Source of the DNA: OLB11 sp041392835
GTDB lineage: Bacteria; Bacteroidota; Bacteroidia; Chitinophagales; Chitinophagaceae
DNA: 64,000 nt
Direction of reading: 5' to 3'
Assembly: GCA_041392835.1 (NCBI GenBank)
Contig: JAWKLF010000001.1
Coordinates: forward strand, 992,001 to 1,056,000
The translations under genes were made by a program, and so were the position numbers. Shown here one piece after another: positions 8,848 through 16,708 of the stretch. Each line of letters opens with the position of its first letter. Within the stretch, counting starts at the first letter, position 1. The notes below the pieces were generated by a model. It did no database searches. It saw nothing but the letters and a program-made list of their open reading frames with translations, and was not told the origin of the DNA.

Positions 8848-9957
8848 ATGCAAAAGTTTCTTTTTATTATTATAGGTTGTTTATCTACCTTGTTAAGCAC
8901 GGCTTACACAATAGAGGCGCAGCCATACTCCGCATATACCAATATTCGTCAGGAGTTTTTTGCATTCGACAATGGGATGATAAACAAAATAGAACCCATG
9001 CAACCTGTCAACTACAAAATAGGACGTTCTGCTATCGCTTATTTAGACAATACACGCACGTTCAAAATATATCGCGATGGCAATGTAATGCCTGTTACAG
9101 ATTTGTTTACTACTCAATTTGATGTATCGGACAATTTGGTACTTTATCGAAGTGCAAAAATGATTTCGGTTGTAGATGGAAACGATATAGTAATACTGTC
9201 TAGGCTCTGCGACCGATATGCACTAGGCGATAGTGTAGTATTGTTTTATGATATTAACCAATCTTCTTTTAATGCTTATTATAATGGAAAAATAACCGAA
9301 TTAGAAGGCTTTTTGGCAATCAATGACTATGACTTTAAGTTTGATAGTACTGTAAAGGTTTCAGACAATATTGGCGCTTATATCAATTTTAATGACCAAT
9401 TCAAAGTATTCTATAATAATGAAGTTACAACGCTTGAAAACCAATCTGTACGAAATTTTCAAGTAGGTCGAAATGTGGTAGCCTATACGGATATCAACAA
9501 TGTATTTAAAATATTTTACAAAGGGCAAACCTATACTATGGATGCCTTTGCGCCTTCGTCTTTTATGGTTGGAGATGATGTGGTAGCTTTTCAGAGCTAT
9601 GATGGCTATTTTAAATTATTTTACAACGGAAGTTTATTTACTATAGGGTATTATACACCACAATATCAAGTAAAAGATAGGGTAGTAGCCTTTGAAGATT
9701 TGAATGGCTATTTTAAAATTTTTTATGAAGGAGATCAAATTCAAATCGATAATTTTTTTCCATCCAAAATGGAGTTAGGTTACAATTCTTTAGCCTATGT
9801 CAATAAATCAAATATGCTACGACTATTTTCAAAAGGCAAAGTATATGATATTACTTCCATGACATTGCAAGATATGCGTTTAGACTACGATGTGCTACAA
9901 TTTAAAGTAGGCTTCAATGCTTATAAAATGTTTTACAATGGGGAATATTATAATTAA
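8848..9957 (+). CDS. Secreted protein made of about nine tandem ~35-residue repeats
   Basis: A signal peptide (residues 1-25, ending TIEAQ) is followed by a protein built almost entirely of repeats. Each unit has a core like VGRNVVAYTDINNVFKIFY, then K/N-G, then a short beta-prone stretch. Units can be counted by their starts: IGRSAIAY, VSDNLVLY, LGDSVVLF, VSDNIGAY, VGRNVVAY, VGDDVVAF, VKDRVVAF, LGYNSLAY, LDYDVLQF. The regular pattern of alternating hydrophobic and aromatic residues suggests a beta-propeller or beta-solenoid. No T9SS sorting domain is seen at the C-terminus, so it is probably periplasmic or exported by another route. I do not recognise a characterised family. The next gene starts 22 bases downstream and is probably in the same operon. 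Confidence 0.8.
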   Translation: MQKFLFIIIGCLSTLLSTAYTIEAQPYSAYTNIRQEFFAFDNGMINKIEPMQPVNYKIGRSAIAYLDNTRTFKIYRDGNVMPVTDLFTTQFDVSDNLVLYRSAKMISVVDGNDIVILSRLCDRYALGDSVVLFYDINQSSFNAYYNGKITELEGFLAINDYDFKFDSTVKVSDNIGAYINFNDQFKVFYNNEVTTLENQSVRNFQVGRNVVAYTDINNVFKIFYKGQTYTMDAFAPSSFMVGDDVVAFQSYDGYFKLFYNGSLFTIGYYTPQYQVKDRVVAFEDLNGYFKIFYEGDQIQIDNFFPSKMELGYNSLAYVNKSNMLRLFSKGKVYDITSMTLQDMRLDYDVLQFKVGFNAYKMFYNGEYYN

Positions 9958-9979
9958 CAATAGCAACAAAAAAATAAGC

Positions 9980-11260
9980 ATGAAAATAAGACCATACTTA
10001 TTGAAGATTTTTTCTATACTCAGTTTGGCACTGCTTTGTACTAAGCAGAGCCCGGCTTCAAAAATATTGATACCTATGGATGCTGAATCACAGCACAACC
10101 ATTTGAAAGCATACGGCATAGCCTATTATGTACTTACACAACAAATCAAAGTAGATTGGTTGCTCAACTATGAAGGCGGAAGTTTTGTATTTGACCATTA
10201 TGTAGATTTAGAAAACGAATGCAAAATCAGAGATGTAAGCTACACGGTTTTGCCCGACGCAAAATATACAGCCATACTAGAAGAAATTGCAGACCCCGAT
10301 GCCAATATGGATGTAGTAAGATTAGAAAAAGTGCCTAAAATAGCCGTGTATACACCCGACAACAAGTTGCCTTGGGACGATGCCGTAACCTTAGTATTGA
10401 CTTATGCCGAAATTCCTTTTGATAAAATTTATGATTCAGATGTGCTGGAAGACAAATTAGTCAAGTACGATTGGCTACACTTACATCATGAAGATTTTAC
10501 AGGCCAGTACGGTCGTTTTTATCAAGCATACCACAATGCACCATGGTATATAGAAGATGTGCAAAAAAATGAAGCTATAGCAGCTAAACATGGCTTTCAA
10601 AAAGTATCGCAACTTAAATTAGCGGTAGCTCAAAAAATAAAGGAATTTGTAATTGGCGGTGGCTATATGTTTGCCATGTGTTCAGCTACCGATAGCTATG
10701 ATATAGCCTTGTCCGCTTTTCAAACAGACATATGCGAAAGCATGTACGACCACGACCCCATGAGCCCCTCAGCACAAGAAGACTTAGACTATAGCAAATG
10801 TTTGGCCTTTAAAGATTTTGCAATCAAAAAAAATCCTTATGAATATGAATATTCAAATATAGACGCTACTACAACCCGGCGAGTGCCTTTTAATGCTGAC
10901 TATTTTAGTTTGTTTACTTTTTCTGCCAAATTCGATCCTATACCAAGTATGCTTTGCCAAAACCATACTACTACAGTAAAAGGATTCATGGGGCAAACAA
11001 CCTCATTTAATAAACAATTTATAAAAAGTAGCGTTTTGGTAATGGGCGAAAATGCCTCTGCTGGCGAAGCACGCTATATACATGGTGATATAGGTAAGGG
11101 TACTTGGACATTTTATGGTGGCCACGACCCCGAAGATTATCAACATCAGGTAGAAGACCCCCCTACAGATTTAAGCCTGCATCCCAATTCTCCAGGCTAC
11201 AGACTTATACTCAATAATGTCCTTTTTCCTGCAGCTAAGAAAAAACCACAGAAAACATAG
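9980..11260 (+). CDS. Conserved exported Bacteroidota protein, function unknown
   Basis: 426 residues beginning with a signal peptide (MKIRPYLLKIFSILSLALL...). The mature part opens ILIPMDAESQHNHLKAYGIA and contains VDWLLNYEGGSF and DWLHLHHEDFTGQYGRFY. It resembles proteins of Bacteroidota that I recall being labelled asparagine synthetase B, but no glutamine amidotransferase or AsnB motif is visible, so that name should not be used as a function. His-rich segments (HLHHEDF, and YGGHDPEDYQHQ near the C-terminus) could bind metal. The frame extends back to 9917 inside the previous gene, but the ATG at 9980 directly precedes the signal peptide. It lies 22 bases after the repeat protein, which suggests a joint role at the envelope. 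Confidence 0.82.
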   Translation: MKIRPYLLKIFSILSLALLCTKQSPASKILIPMDAESQHNHLKAYGIAYYVLTQQIKVDWLLNYEGGSFVFDHYVDLENECKIRDVSYTVLPDAKYTAILEEIADPDANMDVVRLEKVPKIAVYTPDNKLPWDDAVTLVLTYAEIPFDKIYDSDVLEDKLVKYDWLHLHHEDFTGQYGRFYQAYHNAPWYIEDVQKNEAIAAKHGFQKVSQLKLAVAQKIKEFVIGGGYMFAMCSATDSYDIALSAFQTDICESMYDHDPMSPSAQEDLDYSKCLAFKDFAIKKNPYEYEYSNIDATTTRRVPFNADYFSLFTFSAKFDPIPSMLCQNHTTTVKGFMGQTTSFNKQFIKSSVLVMGENASAGEARYIHGDIGKGTWTFYGGHDPEDYQHQVEDPPTDLSLHPNSPGYRLILNNVLFPAAKKKPQKT

Positions 11261-11291
11261 GAATATTTTGCAAGCTTATACGAATACATAG

Positions 11292-12827
11292 TTATTGGCT
11301 TATTCTAAATTTAGTAAACACAACAGAACCATCTTCAAAATGGCTTTTAATGATATATAATCCTTGAGCAATAGAAGGAACAGAAATGGTAGCATTCTGT
11401 AAGTTCTCATTCCATACTTTTTTGCCTTGCAAATCATACCATTCTACTTTTGTTATGTTTTTATTCAAACTTGTTTGAATATGAACAGAAGAATGAGCAG
11501 CCGCTGGATTGGGGTAGAGTACAAGACCATTTTCATTAGTATATTCTACAACTCCATCAGCTACGTAATATTTTACTTTTAGAATCTGGAAATAATCTTG
11601 TGGGATAATAGGTTCTGCTCCTTGACATGCTGTGTCTTCAAGCATAGTGTGTAAAAAATATATACCAGTATCGCTACTGCTTGGTGTCCATTGTATGCAA
11701 GTGTATATACTATCGTTGCTTATATAGTTTTGAGAATAGTTGGCACCTAAAGGCAATGTTTGGTTAGCATTGGTATATATTCTTAAATTGGCATTGGGCA
11801 GGTTGCTATAGTAATACGTACAAAGCTGCATAGCCTGATTGGTATTGATAGTAATGGTATCTGTAGTACTGAATTGTATATTTTGGCAGTTTGCTATATC
11901 AATTTGTTTTTTGGGTACGGTGTAACTACAAGGCACTGTAATGATAAGATTATCTCTAAACGTGGCACCCATAAAGACGCCATTTCGATATTCGTCTATA
12001 CGAAATGTCATGACGGCTATCTGACCCGTATCGGCAGTAAACTGTACACTGGGTATATTGGCATTGAATTTCCAAGTGCCTCCAGTAGCAAAAGGCTCAT
12101 TGAGTGTATAGGGAGCTTTATACTGTATATCTTGTATGAGCGTATCTAAAGGATCTGGAAATTTTAAATCCCTTTCTCTTGGCATGACTTGGCTATATAC
12201 CAGGCTATCGCCATCGCTATCATAGGCAGGCATATACCATTGGGTAGCTTGGTTAGCGCAAGCATATTGCACAAAGGGCCTCTGCCAAAGGGCACTACTG
12301 TTGGGATTAGTAGAATCGGCATTCAATATGGCTTCGCCATAATAGGTATAGCTCATAGGTGTTACATTGGTCATGGCAGGGTCTCGCCAATTACCTTGCG
12401 ATATAGCACCTAAACTAAACTTCCACATACCACAGTTTTCGGGCAGGGTAATAGTGTCGATATACATAAGATCTCGAAAGGCTGGCAGACCTGTGCCATT
12501 AAAGGGCGAATCGCACATTGTCATTGTATTTTCACAATAGCTTAAATAAGCATTGCTTTTCTGAGGTCGACCATCGGGCAAAGTGTCTTTTCGTTTTGCC
12601 AAACGGGGAGTTTTTGATTGAAAATTACATGTATCGTGATAAGCATAAGCACTTACTAATGAGGAAATTCCATAAAAATCACAATTAAAGTAATTGTACA
12701 TATTAATTCGATAAGTATTTCCATATAAATGCGTATATGTAAAATAGGGCATAATAATACCAGTTGAAAAGGCATATTTGTTTAAAGAAACTATTATAAA
12801 CAGAATTCCAATAAAATTTTTTTTCAT
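11292..12827 (-). CDS. Secreted T9SS cargo protein with type A sorting domain
   Basis: 511 residues. A signal peptide (MKKNFIGILFIIVSL...) is followed by a domain starting YFTYTHLYGNTYRINMYNYF, like the N-terminal domain of large Bacteroidota adhesins that often reads ITYRHLSGNTYEV. A middle region has DSDGDSLVYSQ and ends in beta-rich segments. The C-terminus, VLYPNPAAAHSSVHIQTS through GLYIIKSHFEDGSVVFTKF, is a T9SS type A (Por secretion tail) sorting domain, so the protein is expected to be exported across the outer membrane and attached or released. It follows the next upstream gene on this strand by 8 bases, so both are probably one transcript and share the upstream promoter and repeat tract. 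Confidence 0.85.
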   Translation of the reverse strand: MKKNFIGILFIIVSLNKYAFSTGIIMPYFTYTHLYGNTYRINMYNYFNCDFYGISSLVSAYAYHDTCNFQSKTPRLAKRKDTLPDGRPQKSNAYLSYCENTMTMCDSPFNGTGLPAFRDLMYIDTITLPENCGMWKFSLGAISQGNWRDPAMTNVTPMSYTYYGEAILNADSTNPNSSALWQRPFVQYACANQATQWYMPAYDSDGDSLVYSQVMPRERDLKFPDPLDTLIQDIQYKAPYTLNEPFATGGTWKFNANIPSVQFTADTGQIAVMTFRIDEYRNGVFMGATFRDNLIITVPCSYTVPKKQIDIANCQNIQFSTTDTITINTNQAMQLCTYYYSNLPNANLRIYTNANQTLPLGANYSQNYISNDSIYTCIQWTPSSSDTGIYFLHTMLEDTACQGAEPIIPQDYFQILKVKYYVADGVVEYTNENGLVLYPNPAAAHSSVHIQTSLNKNITKVEWYDLQGKKVWNENLQNATISVPSIAQGLYIIKSHFEDGSVVFTKFRISQ

Positions 12828-12835
12828 AACGCAGA

Positions 12836-13747
12836 TTATTTAGATATTACAAATGGAAATACCTGATTATTGCAATGCAAATAATATGTCCCAATGGCAA
12901 GTGAAGACACAGGAATGGTTTCAATATCCATTGAAGATTTACCTTGAAGAAGTTCCGCACCTAAGCTATTATAAATTTTATAATCTTGCTGTTTAGCCCC
13001 ACGCAAAAAAAGTTTGTAGGTGGCAGGGTTTGGGAATAAAGTTAGACTTAGTGGCACTGTTTTTTTAGGTATTTTAAAATTGGTCAAATTAAAGGCTCGC
13101 CATTTATAAAACATAGCACCATTGTCTTCCCATGCTATTACATACTCATTCATATTATTGTCGGTAGCAGCAGCTACCGAAACGCAGTAGCGCATGCCCA
13201 TATAGGTTTTGGGTGTTAGATTAACTTGCTCCCAATTGTAAAAATTTTGATTGAATGCCGGTTGATTAATCGCATAGATACCCCTTTCTTGATTTGTTGG
13301 GTTACTATTGGGGGTAATAATGGAAGGCCATGCAACCACCGCATCACGGTTGTTAAGGTTGGATTGCGTATAATCTATAGCTGGATCACCGTTGTATGAA
13401 AAACCATAATTATTTTGCCCATCCAAAAAATCTAAACTCGATAAACTAATTGGATGCCAATACCAGTAATACAAGTTGTTGTTAGGTGTGTTGCTAAATG
13501 GGCTATTAGAATGAGTCATTACAAAGGGTATAGGAGCTTGAAAGGTATTGTACCAAAGATTGGGAGCGTAAATGCGTGGACATAATGCTGCAAAAGCACC
13601 GCTAATAAATAAGTTGGTATTGGACCGATGATAGTATTGTATAGATGAAGGGTCAATGACATTTGGAATAGCATAGTCAGCATTGCTGGGGGGCAACACG
13701 CTGTTTTGCGCTATAGCAGTAAATTGAAAAAAAGAAACGAGAAACAT
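12836..13747 (-). CDS. Secreted T9SS cargo protein; N-terminus apparently out of frame with its natural start (candidate phase-variable gene)
   Basis: The body is a 303-residue secreted protein ending in a T9SS type A sorting domain (LTLFPNPATYKLFLRG to YYLHCNNQVFPFVISK). No enzymatic motif was recognised. The first usable ATG in the main frame is at 13747, giving MFLVSFFQFTAIAQ, a signal peptide with no basic N-region. The frame stays open upstream: it can be read back through LQCNLYYLFFV to a run of C (G on the plus strand) at 13806-13811. A good ATG at 13825-13827, just after a promoter-like box, is out of frame with it by one base. One more C in the run would give a single protein starting MKKFTSPPPAKIVF that runs into LQCNLYYLFFVM and the rest. 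The current form is therefore probably off or weakly expressed, or the run was misread in sequencing. The T9SS gene 8 bases downstream would be affected too. Confidence 0.8.
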   Translation of the reverse strand: MFLVSFFQFTAIAQNSVLPPSNADYAIPNVIDPSSIQYYHRSNTNLFISGAFAALCPRIYAPNLWYNTFQAPIPFVMTHSNSPFSNTPNNNLYYWYWHPISLSSLDFLDGQNNYGFSYNGDPAIDYTQSNLNNRDAVVAWPSIITPNSNPTNQERGIYAINQPAFNQNFYNWEQVNLTPKTYMGMRYCVSVAAATDNNMNEYVIAWEDNGAMFYKWRAFNLTNFKIPKKTVPLSLTLFPNPATYKLFLRGAKQQDYKIYNSLGAELLQGKSSMDIETIPVSSLAIGTYYLHCNNQVFPFVISK

Positions 13748-13791
13748 AACAAAGAAAAGATAGTATAGATTACATTGTAATTTTATGAAAA

Positions 13792-13827
13792 CTATTTTTG
13801 CGGGCGGGGGGAGGTAAATTTTTTCAT
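13792..13827 (-). other. Short out-of-frame leader ORF (11 codons) upstream of the T9SS cargo gene
   Basis: ATG AAA AAA TTT ACC opens here and reads MKKFTSPRPQK before a TAG at 13792-13794. It has the basic start expected of a signal peptide and is separated from the main frame only by the length of the C6/G6 run it contains. Confidence 0.5.
13806..13811. repeat. Homopolymer run G6 (C6 on the coding strand), candidate slippage site
   Basis: The plus strand has GGG-C-GGGGGG-A-GG at 13802-13814 in very AT-rich surroundings. On the minus strand it lies inside the first codons after the ATG at 13827. Seven (or four) bases in this run would put that ATG in frame with the gene ending at 12836; six do not. 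Confidence 0.65.
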
Positions 13828-13841
13828 GATTTTTTTTTTTA

Positions 13842-13870
13842 TAAAGATAATTGCAATTCTGTCAAACAAA
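13842..13870 (-). promoter_or_regulatory. Promoter candidate for the minus-strand T9SS cargo operon
   Basis: On the minus strand TTTG (13867-13870) is followed after 17 bases by TATCTTTA (13842-13849), close to the Bacteroidetes -33/-7 pattern with A for the final G. The ATG at 13827 follows 14 bases after the box, separated by a run of 11 A. This supports 13827, not 13747, as the natural start. Confidence 0.5.
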
Positions 13871-13982
13871 AATTATTTAACAAATGTTAAAACCGTCTAT
13901 TAGCTACTAAATCTATATAGGAAGTTGAGAATTAATTTTTTGTTAGAATAACAAAAAGATGTAGAAATTGATATTAGCGTAT

Positions 13983-13990
13983 TATTTTTG
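13983..13990 (+). promoter_or_regulatory. -7 promoter box for the tandem small lipoproteins
   Basis: TATTTTTG fits TAnnTTTG, 19 bases before the ATG at 14010. A -33 element at standard spacing was not seen. Confidence 0.5.
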
Positions 13991-14009
13991 ATGAAAATTT
14001 AATTATAAC

Positions 14010-14246
14010 ATGAAAAAACTTATTTTATCCTTATCTGTACTAGTGGGTTTAGCAATGCTAAATTCATGCGGAGAAACCGCAATGGATCCAGCTCAAGTAG
14101 AAGCCAAAGTAAATGAAGCAGCAGCAGTAAAAATTGAAGAAGCTAATGCTCAAGCCAATACGGAATGCGAAGCTCGCATGGCTACCGAACTTAAAGCCGC
14201 AACAGACTCGCTTGTTCACGCGGCACAAATGGCAGCAGCTCAATAA
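14010..14246 (+). CDS. Small Ala/Glu-rich putative lipoprotein
   Basis: 78 residues: MKKLILSLSVLVGLAML followed by a lipobox ending NSC (Cys20), then a mature part rich in Ala, Glu and Lys (VEAKVNEAAAVKIEEANAQA) that should be one long helix or coiled coil. It resembles the N-terminal half of the next gene (same signal, same PxQxE-A-KV helix, a matching C-x-A-R-hydrophobic segment), so the pair are tandem paralogues 36 bases apart. It is too small for an enzyme. A structural or envelope-spacer role like Lpp is possible, but this is inference. Confidence 0.75.
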   Translation: MKKLILSLSVLVGLAMLNSCGETAMDPAQVEAKVNEAAAVKIEEANAQANTECEARMATELKAATDSLVHAAQMAAAQ

Positions 14247-14282
14247 TTTTTTAATCCTATAAAAACAATAAAAAATAATAAC

Positions 14283-14750
14283 ATGAAAAAACTAATTTAT
14301 ATTTCAAGTTTTGCCTTAGTAGGTCTTTATTTTACTGCTTGCAAAACCGAACCTGTGGGTCCTTCTCAAGCAGAATTAGACGCTCAAGTAGAAGCTAAAG
14401 TACAAAGCGTAAAAGATCAATTAAAAGCAGATTGCGATGCTCGCTTATTACAAGCTGCTCAAGCAAAAGCAGATAGTATAGCTGCTAAAACAGCAAGAAA
14501 AGCAGCTCCTGCACCTGTGGCAGCTCCTAAAGCTGTTCCTCAAAAACCAAAAGCCACTCCTCCTCCTAAAGCAACTCCAGCACCTCCAAAACCACAAACT
14601 ATTGGTAATGGTAAACCAAAAATGGGTTCGCAAAGCTCAACAACTGTTGGTAGCGGTAAACCAAAAATGGGAGCCACTAAAGATGCAAGCGGAAAAGTAG
14701 ATGATACTAAAATTGGTAATGGTAAACCCAAAATGGGCGGAGGAAACTAA
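14283..14750 (+). CDS. Putative lipoprotein with Pro/Lys linker and three GNGKPKMG repeats
   Basis: 155 residues in three parts: a lipoprotein signal ending FTAC (Cys20); an Ala/Lys/Glu-rich helix (about 25-75) containing AELDAQVEAKVQSVKDQLKA; and a low-complexity C-terminal half with a Pro/Ala/Lys stretch (PKATPPPKATPAPPKP) followed by three copies of (I/V)G(N/S)GKPKMG. The basic, Pro-rich part would extend from the membrane and could bind peptidoglycan or anionic polymers (inference). The N-terminal half is paralogous to the upstream gene. A strong terminator follows, so the two genes form one unit. Confidence 0.78.
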   Translation: MKKLIYISSFALVGLYFTACKTEPVGPSQAELDAQVEAKVQSVKDQLKADCDARLLQAAQAKADSIAAKTARKAAPAPVAAPKAVPQKPKATPPPKATPAPPKPQTIGNGKPKMGSQSSTTVGSGKPKMGATKDASGKVDDTKIGNGKPKMGGGN

Positions 14751-14780
14751 TCCCAATAATTTTTATTCCTAATTTTTATA

Positions 14781-14813
14781 AAAATGCTTCAAGAAATTGA
14801 AGCATTTTTTTTT
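14781..14813 (+). terminator. Rho-independent terminator after the lipoprotein pair
   Basis: A perfect 10-base stem AATGCTTCAA / TTGAAGCATT around a GAAA loop, followed by a T run. Confidence 0.85.
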
Positions 14814-14867
14814 GTGCCTCATTAGATATTTTGATTTCTTCCACTCCTATTATGTATTTGCATTCGC

Positions 14868-15000
14868 AAATAATACCAAATGTAAATTGGTTTCAGACTG
14901 ATTTTTAAAGTGGATTATACCGATATTATCCCGAAGTGTATTTGCTAGGTTTAAGGCCAATCTTTTGGGCTCTTATAGCAGCATTGTCGGTTTAATATAA
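14868..15000 (+). repeat. Dispersed intergenic repeat, copy R1
   Basis: Starts AAATAATACCAA and includes TAAATTGGTTTCAGACTGA. Its first 62 bases match copy R2 (15066) at roughly 80% by eye, and the second half (TTTTGGGCTCTTATAGCAG...) matches R2's second half more loosely. Shorter copies are at 29691-29765 (reverse) and 34426-34475. It has no coding potential. Confidence 0.6.
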
Positions 15001-15065
15001 ACGCTTAATAAAATCACGCTTTCAGCTTATACCTTCAAGCTGATTTTCTAAATCGGGATAAATCT

Positions 15066-15186
15066 AAATAATACCAATCTTAAATTGGTTACAGACCAAT
15101 TTTTAGAGTGGTTTATACTGATACTACTGATGTTCAGACCATTTTTTGGGTCTGTTACAGAAGTATAATCGGTGTAATACTAATCG
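15066..15186 (+). repeat. Dispersed intergenic repeat, copy R2
   Basis: Starts with the same 12 bases as R1, 198 bases downstream of it, then TTAAATTGGTTACAGACC. It contains a second CAGACC motif with a small hairpin (CAGACC-ATTTTTT-GGGTCTG). The stretch from 14751 to 15298 holds only the terminators and these repeats; no gene was seen. Confidence 0.6.
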
Positions 15187-15246
15187 GAATAGGTTCAATG
15201 CAGGTTGTTCAGTTTATAGCATAATTTGAGCTTAAAGTATAGACAT

Positions 15247-15282
15247 AAAAAAAAGGTTGATGCCGTGCACCAACCTTTTTTT
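15247..15282 (-). terminator. Terminator of the EGF-like lipoprotein gene
   Basis: On the minus strand GGTTGGTGC-ACG-GCATCAACC (one G-T pair) is flanked by A and T runs. It lies 17 bases after the stop codon at 15299. The symmetric A/T flanks make it potentially bidirectional. Confidence 0.8.
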
Positions 15283-15298
15283 AAAGAGTACGTTATAC

Positions 15299-15787
15299 TT
15301 ATTTTGTACCAGTAAAAGTACAAGTGTTAGAAATAGTACCATCACTTATAGTGTATGTTACAGTAATTGTATTTCCAGTTATAGAACCGCTACCAGAAGC
15401 AGTAATATTAGATCCAACAGTTTGGCTAGGGATAGTGAATGAATTACCATCAGCATTAGCTATAGCTGTTAAAGATTGATTGTATACGTTAGAGATGTTA
15501 AATTTAGTATCATCGCTGTTAGCAGTACAAGTAATAGCATATGTATCAGTTCCTACTGTACAAGTTTCATTACCAGAAAATACGCCTAAGAATTTAGTTC
15601 TTGATAAAACGTCACAAAGTGTTCCTTCGTAACCAGTTTCACAATTACAACCGCCATCAACACAAACACCGCCATTAGCACATACTACATCTTTACAAGG
15701 ATCAGGATTACAAGATACAAATGTGATTGCTGCAAATGTTCCTATAGTTAGAACTGCTGAGAATAAGATAGATTTTAAATTTTTCAT
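15299..15787 (-). CDS. Lipoprotein with one EGF-like domain
   Basis: 162 residues from the ATG at 15785-15787. The frame extends to 15820, but this ATG directly precedes the signal MKNLKSILFSAVLTIGTFAA, with a lipobox ending FVSC at residue 25. It is followed by an EGF-like domain with ordered cysteines: CKDVVCANGGVCVDG, then CNCETGYEGTLC (about residues 29-60). The remaining ~100 residues are Thr/Ser/Asn-rich and beta-prone (GSGSITGNTITVTYTISDG), ending NTCTFTGTK. This layout is common in secreted Bacteroidota lipoproteins of unknown function; adhesion or protein binding is inferred from the EGF fold. Confidence 0.8.
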   Translation of the reverse strand: MKNLKSILFSAVLTIGTFAAITFVSCNPDPCKDVVCANGGVCVDGGCNCETGYEGTLCDVLSRTKFLGVFSGNETCTVGTDTYAITCTANSDDTKFNISNVYNQSLTAIANADGNSFTIPSQTVGSNITASGSGSITGNTITVTYTISDGTISNTCTFTGTK

Positions 15788-15899
15788 TTTTAATATATTT
15801 TTTATGCAACAAATATGCATGGTTTTTTTATATATTTTTTACTTTAATTCTGTTTTTGACAATTATTTTACGAATCTTACTAAAGGCCTTTTTTATTGT

Positions 15900-16610
15900 T
15901 TAAACCAAATTATGATATACCTTTTGCACATCGTCATCCTGTTCTAATTTATCTACCAATTCAAGTACTTCATTGGACTGTTCTTCGTTGAGCTCTACAC
16001 TTGTAGTGGGTATTCGAGTTGTTTCTGAGGAAATAAGTGAAAGCCCTTTTTTTTCTATAAAATCACTCATATTTCCAAAATCATTAAAATTTGTTCGGAT
16101 AATAATATGGCCTTCTGCATCTTCGCCTATTTCTTCCATGCCATAGTCTATGCCTTCCAATTCAAGTTCTTCTAAATCAATATTTTCATTTTTAAGTTTG
16201 AATTCGCCCATTCTATTAAATAAAAAGGCCACTGAACCACTATTTCCCAAAGCACCTTGACCTTTATTAAAAATAGCTCTTACATTGGCTACAGTGCGTG
16301 TGCCATTATCGGTTGCAGTTTCAACCAAGATGGCTACACCATGTGGTCCAAAGCCTTCATACACTATTTCTTCATAATCGGTCATGTCTTTGCCCATAGC
16401 CCTTTTGATGGCAGCTTCTACGCGGTCTTTGGGCATATTTACGGCTTTGGCATTGAGGAAGCATCTTCTTAAAGCAGGGTTGTTGTCTGGGTCGGGGCCT
16501 GCAGCTTTTACTGCTATATTGATTTCTTTACCAATACGTGTAAAGTTTTTAGCCATTTTGTCCCAACGGGCAAACATGGCGGACTTTCTTACTTCAAATA
16601 TTCTTCCCAT
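15900..16610 (-). CDS. YebC/PmpR family protein (TACO1 family)
   Basis: 236 residues with family blocks FARWDKMAKNFTRIGKEINI near the start, PDPDNNPALRRCFLNAKA, NMPKDRVEAAIKRA, YEGFGPHGVAILVE and TDNGTRTVANVRAIFNK. YebC proteins were described as DNA-binding regulators and more recently as translation factors that relieve ribosome stalling; the sequence does not decide between these. It is acidic in its C-terminal third. It has a good upstream promoter, and prs lies upstream on the same strand, 98 bases away. Confidence 0.94.
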   Translation of the reverse strand: MGRIFEVRKSAMFARWDKMAKNFTRIGKEINIAVKAAGPDPDNNPALRRCFLNAKAVNMPKDRVEAAIKRAMGKDMTDYEEIVYEGFGPHGVAILVETATDNGTRTVANVRAIFNKGQGALGNSGSVAFLFNRMGEFKLKNENIDLEELELEGIDYGMEEIGEDAEGHIIIRTNFNDFGNMSDFIEKKGLSLISSETTRIPTTSVELNEEQSNEVLELVDKLEQDDDVQKVYHNLV

Positions 16611-16647
16611 AGTAAAAACAAGTTATTTTTTTTAAATTTTATGGAGG

Positions 16648-16675
16648 CAAATTTATTAAAAAAAATCCTAAGCAA
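16648..16675 (-). promoter_or_regulatory. Promoter of the yebC-family gene
   Basis: On the minus strand TTG (16673-16675) is followed after 17 bases by TAAATTTG (16648-16655), a near-ideal Bacteroidetes promoter, 37 bases before the start codon. Confidence 0.6.
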
Positions 16676-16708
16676 TAGATGCAAACTTTTTAGTGCCTAA
16701 ATAGCAAT

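Noticed and set aside
8820..9122. 100-codon plus-strand ORF before the repeat protein
   Set aside because: It overlaps the signal-peptide-bearing gene at 8848 in another frame and shows no protein-like features.
9980..11260. Name 'asparagine synthetase B' for the exported protein
   Set aside because: No N-terminal catalytic Cys glutaminase domain or PP-loop synthetase motif; the protein has a signal peptide.
13785..13817. Plus-strand mini-ORF MKTIFAGGGR over the G run, after a weak TATTTTTG box
   Set aside because: Ten codons with no continuation; the same bases make better sense as the minus-strand signal peptide region.
15257..15442. Plus-strand ORF over the terminator and EGF-like gene
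   Set aside because: It crosses a terminator hairpin and is antisense to a gene with a clear lipoprotein signal.
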